From an uncultured Candidatus Melainabacteria bacterium (GTDB taxonomy: Bacteria > Cyanobacteriota > Vampirovibrionia > Gastranaerophilales > Gastranaerophilaceae): a stretch of DNA of 64,000 nt. The stretch spans positions 1 to 64,000 of the forward strand of contig CAKUZL010000004.1 in the NCBI GenBank assembly GCA_934718085.1, in the 5' to 3' direction. Both the position numbers and the translations under genes were made by a program. Positions 1-8,697 of this stretch are shown in pieces. Numbering within the stretch: the first letter of the stretch is position 1; each line of letters begins with the position of its first letter. The notes under the pieces are model-generated. The model searched no databases. It was given only the letters and a program-made list of their open reading frames with translations, and was not told where the DNA came from.

Positions 1-1
1 T

Positions 2-754
2 CAACAAACGGGTAAAACGGAGCTTCCCGAGCAACATTACGATACGGTAATGCCTTCGGTTCGGCAAACGGCAAACAACAACCCGGGGCAAAATTACAAC
101 CCGCAAAACGGCGTAAATCAGTCCATGCCCGATTATTCGGGAGTACAAAACGGAACCGTCGGAGCAACGACTGCAGGTAATGTTGCGGGGACATCGGAAT
201 ACGCTCAACCGGGCGGAATCGGAGCGTCATACGCAAATCCGCAATACGGCGCACAATACGGTGACTTCCCCGGCGGAAACGGTAATTCGCAACAATATTT
301 TGCTCCGGGACAAGAAACAAATGCTCAAAACCCTTACGGGGCAAACGATTTCAACTCGGCATACGGACAAAACAATGTCGAGGGAAATCCGATGCAGCCC
401 GGATATCCTCAAAACAACGGCTTTTACGACAACGGAGGGTACCAACCGCCTTACGGATACGGTCAAAACTACTCCCGACCGGGCATGCAAAACGGATATT
501 ACACAAACACTCCGATGAACGGAACCGCGCCGAACAACGGCATCAACCCGCAAGACCAAATTTCGCATACAGGCGAAACAAAACCGAAAAAAGAATCGGG
601 AAAAATAAAACGAATGCGCGAAGAAAGTAAAATTTACGTTCCGTCTGCCAAGGCAACGCAATTTCCGCCTGAAAAAGACGTCGACGAAGAACTTCTCAAC
701 GGATTGATGCGAAAAGCCGACGCCGTCGAACGAAACGCAATGAAAACGTTGTAA
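2..754 (+). CDS. Low-complexity Asn/Gly/Tyr/Gln-rich protein, 5' truncated
   Basis: The frame is open from base 2 at the window edge, so the true start lies outside; the first internal ATG is at 50. The visible part is dominated by N, G, Q, P and Y in loose NPYG, GYGQN and PGYPQNN-like runs, resembling a disordered or prion-like region. About 55 C-terminal residues are different: a highly charged segment (KPKKESGKIKRMREESK) followed by an ordinary-looking acidic helix ending in NAMKTL. No catalytic domain or membrane segment is visible. The N-terminus is missing, so a signal peptide cannot be judged. The stop is 29 bases before the recombinase gene, so co-transcription is possible. Function unknown. 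Confidence 0.75.
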   Translation, partial: QQTGKTELPEQHYDTVMPSVRQTANNNPGQNYNPQNGVNQSMPDYSGVQNGTVGATTAGNVAGTSEYAQPGGIGASYANPQYGAQYGDFPGGNGNSQQYFAPGQETNAQNPYGANDFNSAYGQNNVEGNPMQPGYPQNNGFYDNGGYQPPYGYGQNYSRPGMQNGYYTNTPMNGTAPNNGINPQDQISHTGETKPKKESGKIKRMREESKIYVPSAKATQFPPEKDVDEELLNGLMRKADAVERNAMKTL

Positions 755-783
755 ACTTCCGCATACCGGTGTAAAATCGAAGT

Positions 784-1650
784 ATGTTGATTCACGAAGT
801 TGCGGCATATTCCGAATACAACGAAACCGAAAGAGGGCTTTCCGTCAACACGATAGAGGCGTATCGTCGCGATTTGACGCAATTTTGCGATTTTATGGCG
901 GAATCGGGCATAGATGAAGTCGGGCAAATAGAACGGCGCCATCTTAACATGTTTATAAAAAAAATCAGAAGCGATGGCGCGAAACCGTCGACGACGGTCA
1001 GAAAAGAAGCGGCTCTTCGGGGGTGGTTCGAATGGCTTACCGCGAACGACAAAATCAAAGCAAACCCGGCACTGAACCTCGAAAACCCGCGACTTACGGC
1101 AAGATTGCCGAAAGTTTTAACCGTTCGGGAAGTTTTAACGTTGATGAAAGAAAAAATGAGCGTTACGGAAAAAGCGGTTTTTATCCTGCTGTACGAAACA
1201 GGAGTGCGCGTTTCGGAATTGACGGGGTTAAAAGTCAACGATATCAACATCAGAGGCAATTACATCACGTGCTTCGGAAAAGGTTCGAAAGAAAGAATCG
1301 TTCCCTTCGGCAAAAAAACCGCAAAAGCTTTGATCAACTACTTAAAAGAGCGAAAATACCTGATTTCGCGGCATGATTTGAAAACCGACAAACTTTTCGT
1401 TACCGAAACCGGCAGAATCATGAACAGACAAGACGTTTACGTTTTCATAAAAAAAGTCACGCAAAAAATCGGGAAAAAATGCTCTCCGCACACTATGCGA
1501 CACACTTTCGCGACCCATCTGCTCGAAAACGGAATGGATTTAAGAATCGTTCAGGAACTTTTGGGGCATGCCGATGTTTCGACAACACAACTTTACACAC
1601 ACGTCAGCAAAAAGCACCTCAAAGACGTGTATTTCGGGATAAACAAATGA
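784..1650 (+). CDS. Tyrosine recombinase, XerC/XerD type
   Basis: A 288-residue site-specific recombinase, the usual length for XerC/XerD. An N-terminal SAM-like core-binding domain (about 1-95, with LSVNTIEAYRRDL) precedes the catalytic domain. All active-site residues are visible: Arg142 in GVRVSEL, Lys166 in GKGSKE, His236 and Arg239 in HTMRH, His262 in GH and the nucleophile Tyr271 in YTHV. The expected housekeeping role is resolution of chromosome dimers at dif with a partner; a second Xer lies at 54430-55347. No dif site was recognised nearby and no prophage genes surround it. The ATG at 784 has no good ribosome binding site. Its stop overlaps the metF start (ATGA), suggesting translational coupling. 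Confidence 0.93.
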   Translation: MLIHEVAAYSEYNETERGLSVNTIEAYRRDLTQFCDFMAESGIDEVGQIERRHLNMFIKKIRSDGAKPSTTVRKEAALRGWFEWLTANDKIKANPALNLENPRLTARLPKVLTVREVLTLMKEKMSVTEKAVFILLYETGVRVSELTGLKVNDINIRGNYITCFGKGSKERIVPFGKKTAKALINYLKERKYLISRHDLKTDKLFVTETGRIMNRQDVYVFIKKVTQKIGKKCSPHTMRHTFATHLLENGMDLRIVQELLGHADVSTTQLYTHVSKKHLKDVYFGINK

Positions 1651-2474
1651 AACTTGAAGAAATTTATTCAAAAAACGGTGTCATTTCGATAGAAGTTTTT
1701 CCGCCTAAAAACGGCGACTTCGAAAAACCGAAAAAAGAAATCGAAAAGCTCGGAAAGTTCGATATTTCACTGATATCGGTGACTTACGGAGCCGGAGGAA
1801 GTTTAAACAAAAACTCTTCGGACTTTTTAATTTACCTGAAAAACAGCCTGACAATACCTCTGATGGCACATTATACCTGCATAAACACCGACAAAAACTC
1901 CGCCGCCGACTACCTGAGAATGCTTGAAAAAACAGGAATTGAAAATATTTTGGCGCTCAGAGGAGACATGCCGAACGGAACAACCGCAACATGCCGCGAT
2001 TTTAAGCATGCCGAGGACCTGATAAAATTTGTTGCGAAAAACTCCGGCTTATCCGTCGCTTGCGCAGGCTACCCCGAGGTTCACCCCGAATGCGAAAGCC
2101 GGAAACTCGACATAAAAAACCTTAAACGCAAAGTCGAAGCCGGCGCAAAATTTGTTTACACTCAACTGTTTTTTGAAAACGACTCGTTTTTAAGATACAG
2201 GGACAAAATCACAAAAGAAATTCCGAATGCCACAATCATCCCCGGCGTCATGCCCCTGAAATCGGCAACTCAACCCGAAAAAATCGCGGAAAAATGCAAC
2301 GTAAAAATTCCGCACCAACTCAGAATTCTGACCGAAAAATACACCGACCCCGAACCGTTCGTACAATACTCGATAGACCGAGTCAAACACCTGAAACAAA
2401 ACGGAATCGAAGATTTTCACTTCTACACGCTCAACACGGCGGAACCCCTGAAAACAATTTTGGAAAATATTTAA
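1647..2474 (+). CDS. metF: Methylenetetrahydrofolate reductase
   Basis: FAD-dependent reduction of 5,10-methylene-THF to 5-methyl-THF, supplying the methyl group for methionine synthesis. The 275-residue protein has the family N-terminus ISIEVFPPKN with the conserved Glu, then SVTYGAGGS, a LALRGDMP loop and a YTQLFF segment characteristic of the TIM-barrel MetF fold. A longer open frame begins upstream, but the ATG at 1647 gives the family length and overlaps the recombinase stop by four bases. tRNA-Arg follows 52 bases after the stop. The length fits the bacterial single-domain enzyme without the eukaryotic regulatory domain. Confidence 0.93.
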   Translation: MKLEEIYSKNGVISIEVFPPKNGDFEKPKKEIEKLGKFDISLISVTYGAGGSLNKNSSDFLIYLKNSLTIPLMAHYTCINTDKNSAADYLRMLEKTGIENILALRGDMPNGTTATCRDFKHAEDLIKFVAKNSGLSVACAGYPEVHPECESRKLDIKNLKRKVEAGAKFVYTQLFFENDSFLRYRDKITKEIPNATIIPGVMPLKSATQPEKIAEKCNVKIPHQLRILTEKYTDPEPFVQYSIDRVKHLKQNGIEDFHFYTLNTAEPLKTILENI

Positions 2475-2526
2475 AAAAATCCGCTTGCAAAATTATTTTT
2501 TGTGTTAAAATAAAGACACAAGGTAT

Positions 2527-2600
2527 GCGTCCGTAGCTCAGCCGGATAGAGCATCTGCCTTCTAAGCAGAGGGTCGAGCGTTCGAATCGCTCCGGGCGTA
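2527..2600 (+). tRNA. tRNA-Arg (anticodon TCT)
   Basis: A 74-base cloverleaf. The acceptor GCGTCCG pairs with CGGGCGT through two wobbles and is followed by discriminator A. The D stem is GCTC/GAGC, the anticodon stem TCTGC/GCAGA with loop CTTCTAA (anticodon TCT at 2561-2563), and the T arm GAGCG TTCGAAT CGCTC. No CCA is encoded. A terminator hairpin follows at once. Confidence 0.97.
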
Positions 2601-2606
2601 TTTTTT

Positions 2607-2633
2607 AAACAGGGCTCAATGCTCTGTTTTTGT
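2607..2633 (+). terminator. Rho-independent terminator after tRNA-Arg
   Basis: The stem AACAGGGC / GCTCTGTT (one G-T wobble) has a 5-base loop and is followed by a T run. It lies directly downstream of tRNA-Arg. Confidence 0.8.
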
Positions 2634-2791
2634 TAGGAATACCGTTTTTGAATTTTTTTGTTTTTAACACATTTTTTGCTTGATTACAAAACTTCCCCGG
2701 TATTTCCCCACTCGAAAGGACGACTATTTTTTACCTCGCCGTGAACAAGAAAATCGACGAAGGACGCAAGCAACTTTTATCATTATAAAAA

Positions 2792-4132
2792 TCAGCCCGC
2801 AAAATTCTTACCACGGTCGGAATATACTATTTGTTCAATAATCGAGGGAGAAGATCCGAGTTCCTCGGCACTGACTGTTTTGACATCATTATTACTCAAC
2901 AGATTTTTTATCCCTTCCGCAAAGTGCTCCCTTGGTCCTTTTATTCCACAGATGGATTTTAACAACTGTTTCAGGCAATTTACCCGTTCCTGCTCTAAAA
3001 CTTTAACAACTTCGGTGTACAAGAGAGAAACATTGTTAGCGGAATTTGCAAGGACGGAATTGCCGTTGGTTTTTCTCGATATATTTTTATCGTACATTCT
3101 TTGTGAATGAAATCCGACTTTGTATGCAGCCGCTTCATCCGAAAGATAAGATATAAAAACGGTAAGGTCAGCTATAGCTTTGCACAGAGATTTTGTATCG
3201 TATCCCGGTTGAAAAATTTGATTTTTATTAGTTATTTTCCTGATTATTGAATGAAGCTCTTCACGAGACGTACAACCCGTGACGTCAAGTAAATCAGCCG
3301 AAGTTTCAAGAGTTCTCGTTGACAGAAAAGGAAAAGATTTTTGCAAATCCGTTTGATAAGAAAATCCTTTATTTGCAAACTCTCTATACTCATCAACGGA
3401 TAATTTATCCAAAAATCCGACAGCAATAAGTTTAGCAGCCAAAGAATATCGATTATACAAATAATGAGAAAACTCATGCGTCACAACCTGAGAAACAAAT
3501 TTATTTAGGTTAGGAATTTCCGGTCTTAAATGAAAATATATATCATCACCTTTCCCCTTCAGAATTACCGCACCCAAAGATTGCAAATATACGGATAAAG
3601 CCTCCTGTTTTGACACACCTGCATTTTTTTGAGCAATTTCTACAAAATGTTCCTTTGATCGAATTGTTCTCATTTTTGAAAACTCTTTTTTACCCAGAGA
3701 ATTTTCAATTACCGAAAGGATTTCGTTTTTTGAAACACTCGGATTTTTCGACTGCAATTCAACCAGCGACTCGCCTAATTTTTCGGCTTTTCTGCGAACC
3801 GTATCCGCAGTCATGATACCGGTAATTTCATATAATTTATCGCCCAAATACTCGGAATTCGTCATTTCTCGAACTTTTTCCGAAACCGAACGAAGATAAC
3901 CGACCGCAACTGCGCCCAACGCTCCCAATGAACCCAAAATTCCGACGGCAGCCGATTTTCCTCTGCTTTGAAGAGCTCCGGATGCAGACGATTGAAACTT
4001 ATCAACCGCCGTGTTCGCAGCGGAAAGAAGCGTTTTTGAAGACATTCCCGGCGTCGTTTGCAACGCCGAAGAAAGCTTTTGAACCGTCGTTTTACCTGCA
4101 CCTGCAGCAATTTTTTCAACTTGATTAAACAT
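2792..4132 (-). CDS. Hypothetical protein with HExxH zinc-peptidase-like motif
   Basis: 446 residues, not recognised as a named family. An Ala/Ser/Gly-rich N-terminus contains one hydrophobic, glycine-rich stretch at about 60-80 (SAAVGILGSLGALGAVAVGY) that could insert in a membrane; there is no cleavable signal peptide. HEFSH at 219-223 matches the HExxH zinc site. DEAAAYKVG near 332-340 supplies a Glu that could be the third ligand of a gluzincin-like peptidase, but this is inference. Regions 115-180 hold two similar VSKNEILSV / VSKQEALSV helical segments. The gene sits alone between two tRNA genes, and its codon use seems less biased to TCG/GCG than its neighbours, hinting at acquisition. 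Ligand identity and peptidase activity are uncertain. Confidence 0.8.
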   Translation of the reverse strand: MFNQVEKIAAGAGKTTVQKLSSALQTTPGMSSKTLLSAANTAVDKFQSSASGALQSRGKSAAVGILGSLGALGAVAVGYLRSVSEKVREMTNSEYLGDKLYEITGIMTADTVRRKAEKLGESLVELQSKNPSVSKNEILSVIENSLGKKEFSKMRTIRSKEHFVEIAQKNAGVSKQEALSVYLQSLGAVILKGKGDDIYFHLRPEIPNLNKFVSQVVTHEFSHYLYNRYSLAAKLIAVGFLDKLSVDEYREFANKGFSYQTDLQKSFPFLSTRTLETSADLLDVTGCTSREELHSIIRKITNKNQIFQPGYDTKSLCKAIADLTVFISYLSDEAAAYKVGFHSQRMYDKNISRKTNGNSVLANSANNVSLLYTEVVKVLEQERVNCLKQLLKSICGIKGPREHFAEGIKNLLSNNDVKTVSAEELGSSPSIIEQIVYSDRGKNFAG

Positions 4133-4436
4133 AATTCATACCCTTTCATTACACTCTGCACAAAAAACATCATCCGACAAAAAATTGCCCCGTTTACAAA
4201 GAAAATTAACAAATCGTTACATATCAAGCAACCCCCGTTTCGATAAAAACGGTGAAACAGGGAGACAACATACTACAACACCGCGTTTAACGATTTATCG
4301 GGTAATACTGAGACCGAAGGAGGATGTATTGCTCAAATATTGATTAATAATCGAGATTTCATAAAGCACCCTTTTTTTTAATTACACCCGAAATTAAGCA
4401 AAGAAGTATTAACAAAGCATGCTTAACACATGTTTT

Positions 4437-4453
4437 GTCAGGCAATGCCTGAC
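4437..4453. repeat. Perfect 8-bp-arm palindrome
   Basis: GTCAGGCA, one A, then TGCCTGAC. It could form a short cruciform or be an operator or mobile intergenic repeat. No second copy was seen in this window. Confidence 0.6.
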
Positions 4454-4548
4454 CGTATCACAATAATGCTGAAACCTTTCAATCCAGAAAAAGCCGGCGG
4501 TCTTTGGTTTACATAAACACTGACGGATAAACGAAAGTTTTTCGTTCT

Positions 4549-4589
4549 CACCGAAAAATTCGTTGGGGTAGAAACCCCAACCTACGGTG
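4549..4589. repeat. Nested hairpin element
   Basis: The inner stem GTTGGGGT / ACCCCAAC has an AGAA loop (4562-4581) and is nested in outer arms CACCG (4549-4553) and CGGTG (4585-4589). The form resembles dispersed intergenic repeat hairpins. There is no T run on either side, so it is unlikely to be a terminator. Confidence 0.55.
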
Positions 4590-4721
4590 ATTTCGAATTA
4601 TTCACCGAAATGCACGGTCTACAGCTATTTTAATTTTTCACAAAAGAATTATGCAAACCGTACATAAAACAAACACAAGAAAAGAACAAATTGCCGAAAA
4701 CACGCAAAACAGGCAGAAAAA

Positions 4722-4777
4722 TCGGAACGCCGGGACTTTGAACCTGCGACCCCTGCCACCCCAAGGTACTCCGCTAC
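4722..4777 (-). pseudogene. Decayed tRNA-Pro copy A (3' two-thirds)
   Basis: Closely matches the 3' part of the intact tRNA-Pro at 5100-5173, including the TTGGGGT anticodon loop and the GCAGG TTCAAA T-arm start. The anticodon stem is mismatched, the T-stem partner is altered and the D arm is broken, so it should not fold as a working tRNA. Confidence 0.65.
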
Positions 4778-4833
4778 AAAAGCCGAAAACAAGACTATCC
4801 GCCGACTTTCACGGCTCGTTTTAATTAAAAACG

Positions 4834-5173
<340 letters not shown>

Positions 5174-5248
5174 ATTTTTGTCTATTAACTTATCATTTCG
5201 GTACGCAGCTTGGTTTAATCTTAACGGTTTCGCTCCCGCTCACCTTGT

Positions 5249-5267
5249 GCGCTACGTCCCGATTTTT
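5249..5267 (-). pseudogene. Duplicated 5' end of tRNA-Pro
   Basis: These 19 bases repeat the first 13 bases of tRNA-Pro plus its upstream AT-rich flank exactly (compare 5161-5179). The remaining tRNA body is absent. It marks the upstream edge of the duplicated tRNA-Pro region. Confidence 0.6.
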
Positions 5268-5364
5268 CAAATTCAATTTACAAACTAATTTTACGGCGAA
5301 AGAAAAAATTTTTCAAGTGGTTAAAGTATTTTACTTTTTATTTTTTAACATTAAAATACGAGAT

Positions 5365-5934
5365 ATGAAGAAAATATTTGCATTGGTTTTATGTTTTACG
5401 GTATTTGCGGCATCGGCGTTATGTGACGGAACCTCCGACGACGGTTCGTTTTTCGGCGAAGATTATCGAGACACGACAAATTCGTTGAAACATTTTTCGG
5501 ACAAAGATTTTGACAACGCAATCGAGCAGTACAAAAACAAGTTTAAAAAGCCGAAAAAGGTGCGGCAAAAGGATATCAAGACTCCGACTTCGTCATACGA
5601 CGCAAAAGATTACAACTCCGAATTCAAGGAGTTGATGGGGATTGTCAATCACACTTGCAGCGTGATGATTCCGGTAAGAGTTTCGACACAAAGCGGAAAA
5701 ACCCTTGAACCCGGCTATTATTCGCTTTCGACAAAGACATTTCCCGACAAAACGATAAAACTTATTTTATCTCAGGCGGGAAAAATTTCGGCATCGATAC
5801 CGGCACAAAACGCACCCGAGTACGATGCCGAAACAATCAATTATTGCAACAGCGTAGGGCATTCCGACTATGTCGAACTGATGTACGGCAACATCGATCT
5901 TTCTCTCAAAGGAATTTTATACATCGCAAAATAA
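5365..5934 (+). CDS. Exported hypothetical protein
   Basis: 189 residues. The ATG at 5365 is chosen because it starts a clear Sec signal peptide (MKKIFALVLCFTVFAASALC); the longer upstream frame runs through the tRNA-Pro gene. The mature part has an acidic, Lys-rich linker (KPKKVRQKDIKTP) and then a globular domain of about 110 residues with alternating beta-like segments ending in GNIDLSLKGILYIAK. Cys in the signal region (SALC) is at a position loosely compatible with a lipobox, but the motif is weak. No family recognised. It is convergent with nifS across about 90 bases. Confidence 0.8.
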   Translation: MKKIFALVLCFTVFAASALCDGTSDDGSFFGEDYRDTTNSLKHFSDKDFDNAIEQYKNKFKKPKKVRQKDIKTPTSSYDAKDYNSEFKELMGIVNHTCSVMIPVRVSTQSGKTLEPGYYSLSTKTFPDKTIKLILSQAGKISASIPAQNAPEYDAETINYCNSVGHSDYVELMYGNIDLSLKGILYIAK

Positions 5935-6027
5935 CCATGCCCGCCGGCAAAAAACACATGCCGCAAAATCAGCACTCGACGCAAAAAAGCATACCCGCGA
6001 CAAAGCAAAGCATTCGTTTTTGTTATT

Positions 6028-7233
6028 TTATTTAATTTTTTTCGAAGCTCTGAGTTCGGCAAGTTCTTTTTGGAACGGTGAAAGAGCCGCAATTTTTTCG
6101 ATGACTTCGGGGATGACATGACAGGTATAGTCGATATCTTCCTCGGTTGTATATTTACTGAGCGAAAATCTTACACTTCCGTGCAAAGCCGTAAACGGAA
6201 CACCCATTGCTTTAAGAACGTGGCTCGCGTCGAGACTGCCGCTTGTGCAGGCGCTTCCCGAGCTTGCGCAAATTCCTTTGTCGTTTAAATAGAGCAAAAT
6301 CAATTCGCCTTCGACGTACTCAAATCCGATGTTTGAAGTATTCGGGACTCTGTTTGCAAAAGAAGAATTGAGTCTTGCGTTGTAAACGTTTTGTAAAATA
6401 CTTTTTTCGAGTTTATTGCGAAGCCTTTTTACTTCCGAAGCCTCGTATTCCAAAAAATCGAGTGCCATTTCGGCAGCCTTGCCCATTGCAACGATATAGG
6501 GAACGTTTTCCGTGCCGGCGCGTTTGCCGCGTTCCTGGTGACCGCCTGCAATCAGCGGGACAAAAAGAGTTCCGGGTTTTACGTACAAAGCACCTATACC
6601 TTTCGGCGCGTGGAATTTATGCCCCGAAACGGACATCATATCTATCAAGGAATTTTTAACGTCGAGTTTGATTTTTCCGGCACCTTGAACGGCATCCACA
6701 AAAACCTTTGTATCCGGATTTTTGGATTTTACGACTTCGGCAATTTTGTTTACGGGAAAAATTATCCCGGTTTCGTTGTTTGCAATCATCGTCGAAACCA
6801 GTAACGTATCGGGACGAACCGCCTCTTCGAGTTCGTTCAAATCGATGTTTCCGTCCGCATCGACACCTAAATACGTAACACTGTACCCTTTCTTTTCGAG
6901 AATTTTATGGGTATTCAAAACGCAAGGATGCTCGACCTTTGTGGTTATAAGGTGTTTTTTCGACGGATTGGCGGAAGCAACTCCGCGAATTGCGGTATTT
7001 GCGCTTTCGGATCCCGACGACGTAAAATAAATATCTTTCGAAAATTCCGCGCCGAAAAGCTCTTTAACAGCCTCACGGGCTTCCGTTAAAGGTTTTTTCA
7101 ATATTCCCGCAAAATCATACATCCCTCCGGGGTTTGCATACTTCTCGCAAAAATACGGAAGCATTGCTTCCAAAACTTTTTCGTCGACCTTTGTCGTTGC
7201 ATTATTATCCAAATATACCAATTTATTAAACAC
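6028..7233 (-). CDS. nifS: Cysteine desulfurase (NifS/IscS family)
   Basis: PLP enzyme that removes sulfur from cysteine for Fe-S cluster assembly. The 401-residue protein opens with the family signature YLDNNATT. The PLP lysine is Lys206 in SGHKFHAPKG, and the persulfide cysteine is Cys329 in SSGSACTSG. EHPCVLN and the RAGTENV motif are present. Its start overlaps the end of the nifU-like gene by eight bases, so scaffold and sulfur donor are made together. The partner is a three-domain NifU rather than IscU, so nifS is the better label, but IscS function is equally plausible. Confidence 0.94.
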   Translation of the reverse strand: MFNKLVYLDNNATTKVDEKVLEAMLPYFCEKYANPGGMYDFAGILKKPLTEAREAVKELFGAEFSKDIYFTSSGSESANTAIRGVASANPSKKHLITTKVEHPCVLNTHKILEKKGYSVTYLGVDADGNIDLNELEEAVRPDTLLVSTMIANNETGIIFPVNKIAEVVKSKNPDTKVFVDAVQGAGKIKLDVKNSLIDMMSVSGHKFHAPKGIGALYVKPGTLFVPLIAGGHQERGKRAGTENVPYIVAMGKAAEMALDFLEYEASEVKRLRNKLEKSILQNVYNARLNSSFANRVPNTSNIGFEYVEGELILLYLNDKGICASSGSACTSGSLDASHVLKAMGVPFTALHGSVRFSLSKYTTEEDIDYTCHVIPEVIEKIAALSPFQKELAELRASKKIK

Positions 7234-8023
7234 GGATTACCTCGATTTCGGGATTAATATGCTCTCTCAATGCCGTTTGTACAAACGCGAAAGTCAATTT
7301 TGCATTTTTGCAGGCATGGCACTTGCCGGTCAATTTTATATAAACTTTATTGTCCTCAACGTCAATAAGCTCGATGTCTCCGCCGTCTTTTCGAAGTTCA
7401 TCCGAAACATATTTATCGATTACGTTATTGACCTTCAAAATCAGCTGAGTTTTGGTCATTTTCGGAGCGTTTTCGCGATCGAGAATGTTTTGAATCGCCG
7501 ATTTACAGCGTCCGCAAGCACCGCCCGCTTTAGTGTAGTTTGTTACGTCTTCGACGGTCTTCAAATGACCTTCCTTTATTGCGGCAACTATCGCGTCTTC
7601 GGTCACGTCAAAACATTGGCAAATAACCTTCGATTTTGTTTCGGGAACGGCATCTTCGCCGTAATAATCCGCAACCGCGGCTTCCAAAGCTTCGTGCCCC
7701 ATTACGGAACAGTGCATCTTCTCGGGAGGAAGCCCTCCGAGAGCATCGACGATATCTTTATTCGTAATTTTCTTCGCTTCGTCGATATGTTTGCCGATAA
7801 TCATTTCGGTCAAAATGCTCGAACTTGCAACCGCAGAGCCACATCCGAACGTTTGAAACTTCGCGTCGCGAATAATTCCGTCTTTATCTATTTTCAAATA
7901 CAACTTCAACATATCGCCACATGTCAGGGAACCCGCTTCTCCGACGGCATCCGCGTCTTCGATGGTTCCCGCGTTTTTCGGGTTTCTGTATAATTCGTTA
8001 ACCTTTTCGCTGTATTCCCACAT
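7226..8023 (-). CDS. nifU: Fe-S cluster scaffold NifU, three-domain
   Basis: 265 residues in the classic NifU order. The IscU-like domain has cluster cysteines Cys35, Cys61 and Cys105. A BFD-type [2Fe-2S] domain carries Cys135, Cys137, Cys170 and Cys173 in CQC and GGACGRC. The C-terminal NifU domain has Cys235 and Cys238 in CHAC; many NifU proteins have hydrophobic residues between these two cysteines. It receives sulfur from NifS encoded immediately downstream and passes clusters to apo-proteins. No nitrogenase genes are near, so a general housekeeping role is likely. Confidence 0.93.
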   Translation of the reverse strand: MWEYSEKVNELYRNPKNAGTIEDADAVGEAGSLTCGDMLKLYLKIDKDGIIRDAKFQTFGCGSAVASSSILTEMIIGKHIDEAKKITNKDIVDALGGLPPEKMHCSVMGHEALEAAVADYYGEDAVPETKSKVICQCFDVTEDAIVAAIKEGHLKTVEDVTNYTKAGGACGRCKSAIQNILDRENAPKMTKTQLILKVNNVIDKYVSDELRKDGGDIELIDVEDNKVYIKLTGKCHACKNAKLTFAFVQTALREHINPEIEVIRV

Positions 8024-8078
8024 ATTTTATACCTCTTTTTTACACCGGTATTTTATCACAAACAAAAAAAATTTCATT

Positions 8079-8109
8079 AAAAAAAAGGGGACTCCTTCCG
8101 GATGTCCCC
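8079..8109 (-). terminator. Rho-independent terminator
   Basis: On the minus strand GGGGAC, an 11-base loop and GTCCCC are followed by eight T. It ends the transcript of the coiled-coil gene at 8169-8630 and insulates nifU. A TC dinucleotide run lies just upstream of the hairpin. Confidence 0.85.
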
Positions 8110-8168
8110 TGCTTTAGAAAATCTAAAGAGAGAGAGAGAGTAATTCTTTTTTAAAGTTTAAATCCCGG

Positions 8169-8630
8169 TTATCCCGCAGACTTGAACTTCGGTGCCGAAG
8201 CCTTGATTGCCGAACTTTCGGTTTCTTCGACCTTGGAAAGTTCAGAAGTCATCGCTTCAAGTTGAGTTTCCAACCGTTTCTTTTGAAGATCGATTTGTGA
8301 AGCTTGAGCTTCAAGCGCATTGATTTGCGAATTCGACATATTTGCTTTTGCTTCGTTCATATTCAACGATTGTTGAAGCTTCATGTACTCTTGCAAATAA
8401 AGCGCGTTGTAATTCGGATCGTCCGACGAGTATTGAGACATGTTTTGCTCAAAAATGCTGTATGCGTTGTTATTGGCTGCAGAAGTCTGCAAAGATTTGA
8501 AACTTTGCGCTTGAGCTATTTGGTTATCGATGTGTTCTTCCTGCGAACCGAGAAGCATCAAGCGTGCGTTTGCTTGGTTTATTCTCGAATTCAACGATAA
8601 CTTTCTTGCCGTAAACAGCAGGTATCCCAT
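8169..8630 (-). CDS. Small coiled-coil protein, paralogue 1 of 3
   Basis: 153 residues, no signal peptide, rich in Gln, Ala, Ser and Asn. An N-terminal helix (MGYLLFTARKLSLNSRINQANARL) is followed by two long helices with heptad spacing, and the C-terminus reads LETQLEAMTSELSKVEE then KFKSAG. The same start pattern (aromatic, Ala/Ser-Arg, Arg, Asn/Ala helix) and the same terminal coil ending in KYK-like residues occur in the next two genes. A strong GGAGAGAG ribosome binding site precedes the ATG. It lies 67 bases after the 8698-9162 gene and shares its transcript, ending at the 8079 terminator. Function unknown; structural or secreted-filament roles are speculation. Confidence 0.85.
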   Translation of the reverse strand: MGYLLFTARKLSLNSRINQANARLMLLGSQEEHIDNQIAQAQSFKSLQTSAANNNAYSIFEQNMSQYSSDDPNYNALYLQEYMKLQQSLNMNEAKANMSNSQINALEAQASQIDLQKKRLETQLEAMTSELSKVEETESSAIKASAPKFKSAG

Positions 8631-8697
8631 CAGACTCTCTCCTCTATTATTTTATTTTTTATCGACCTTTATTTTTTAAATTTTATTTATTTACCGA

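Noticed and set aside
2650..2791. Short plus-strand frame ending NKKIDEGRKQLLSL before a stop
   Set aside because: The text looks protein-like but is only about 35 codons after a stop, without a start or recognisable family. It may be a gene relic, but the evidence is too thin.
4161..4188. GCAATTTTTT box upstream of the 4132 gene
   Set aside because: The first box matches, but the second position reads TTTGTGCA instead of TTATATAA, so it was not counted among the five.
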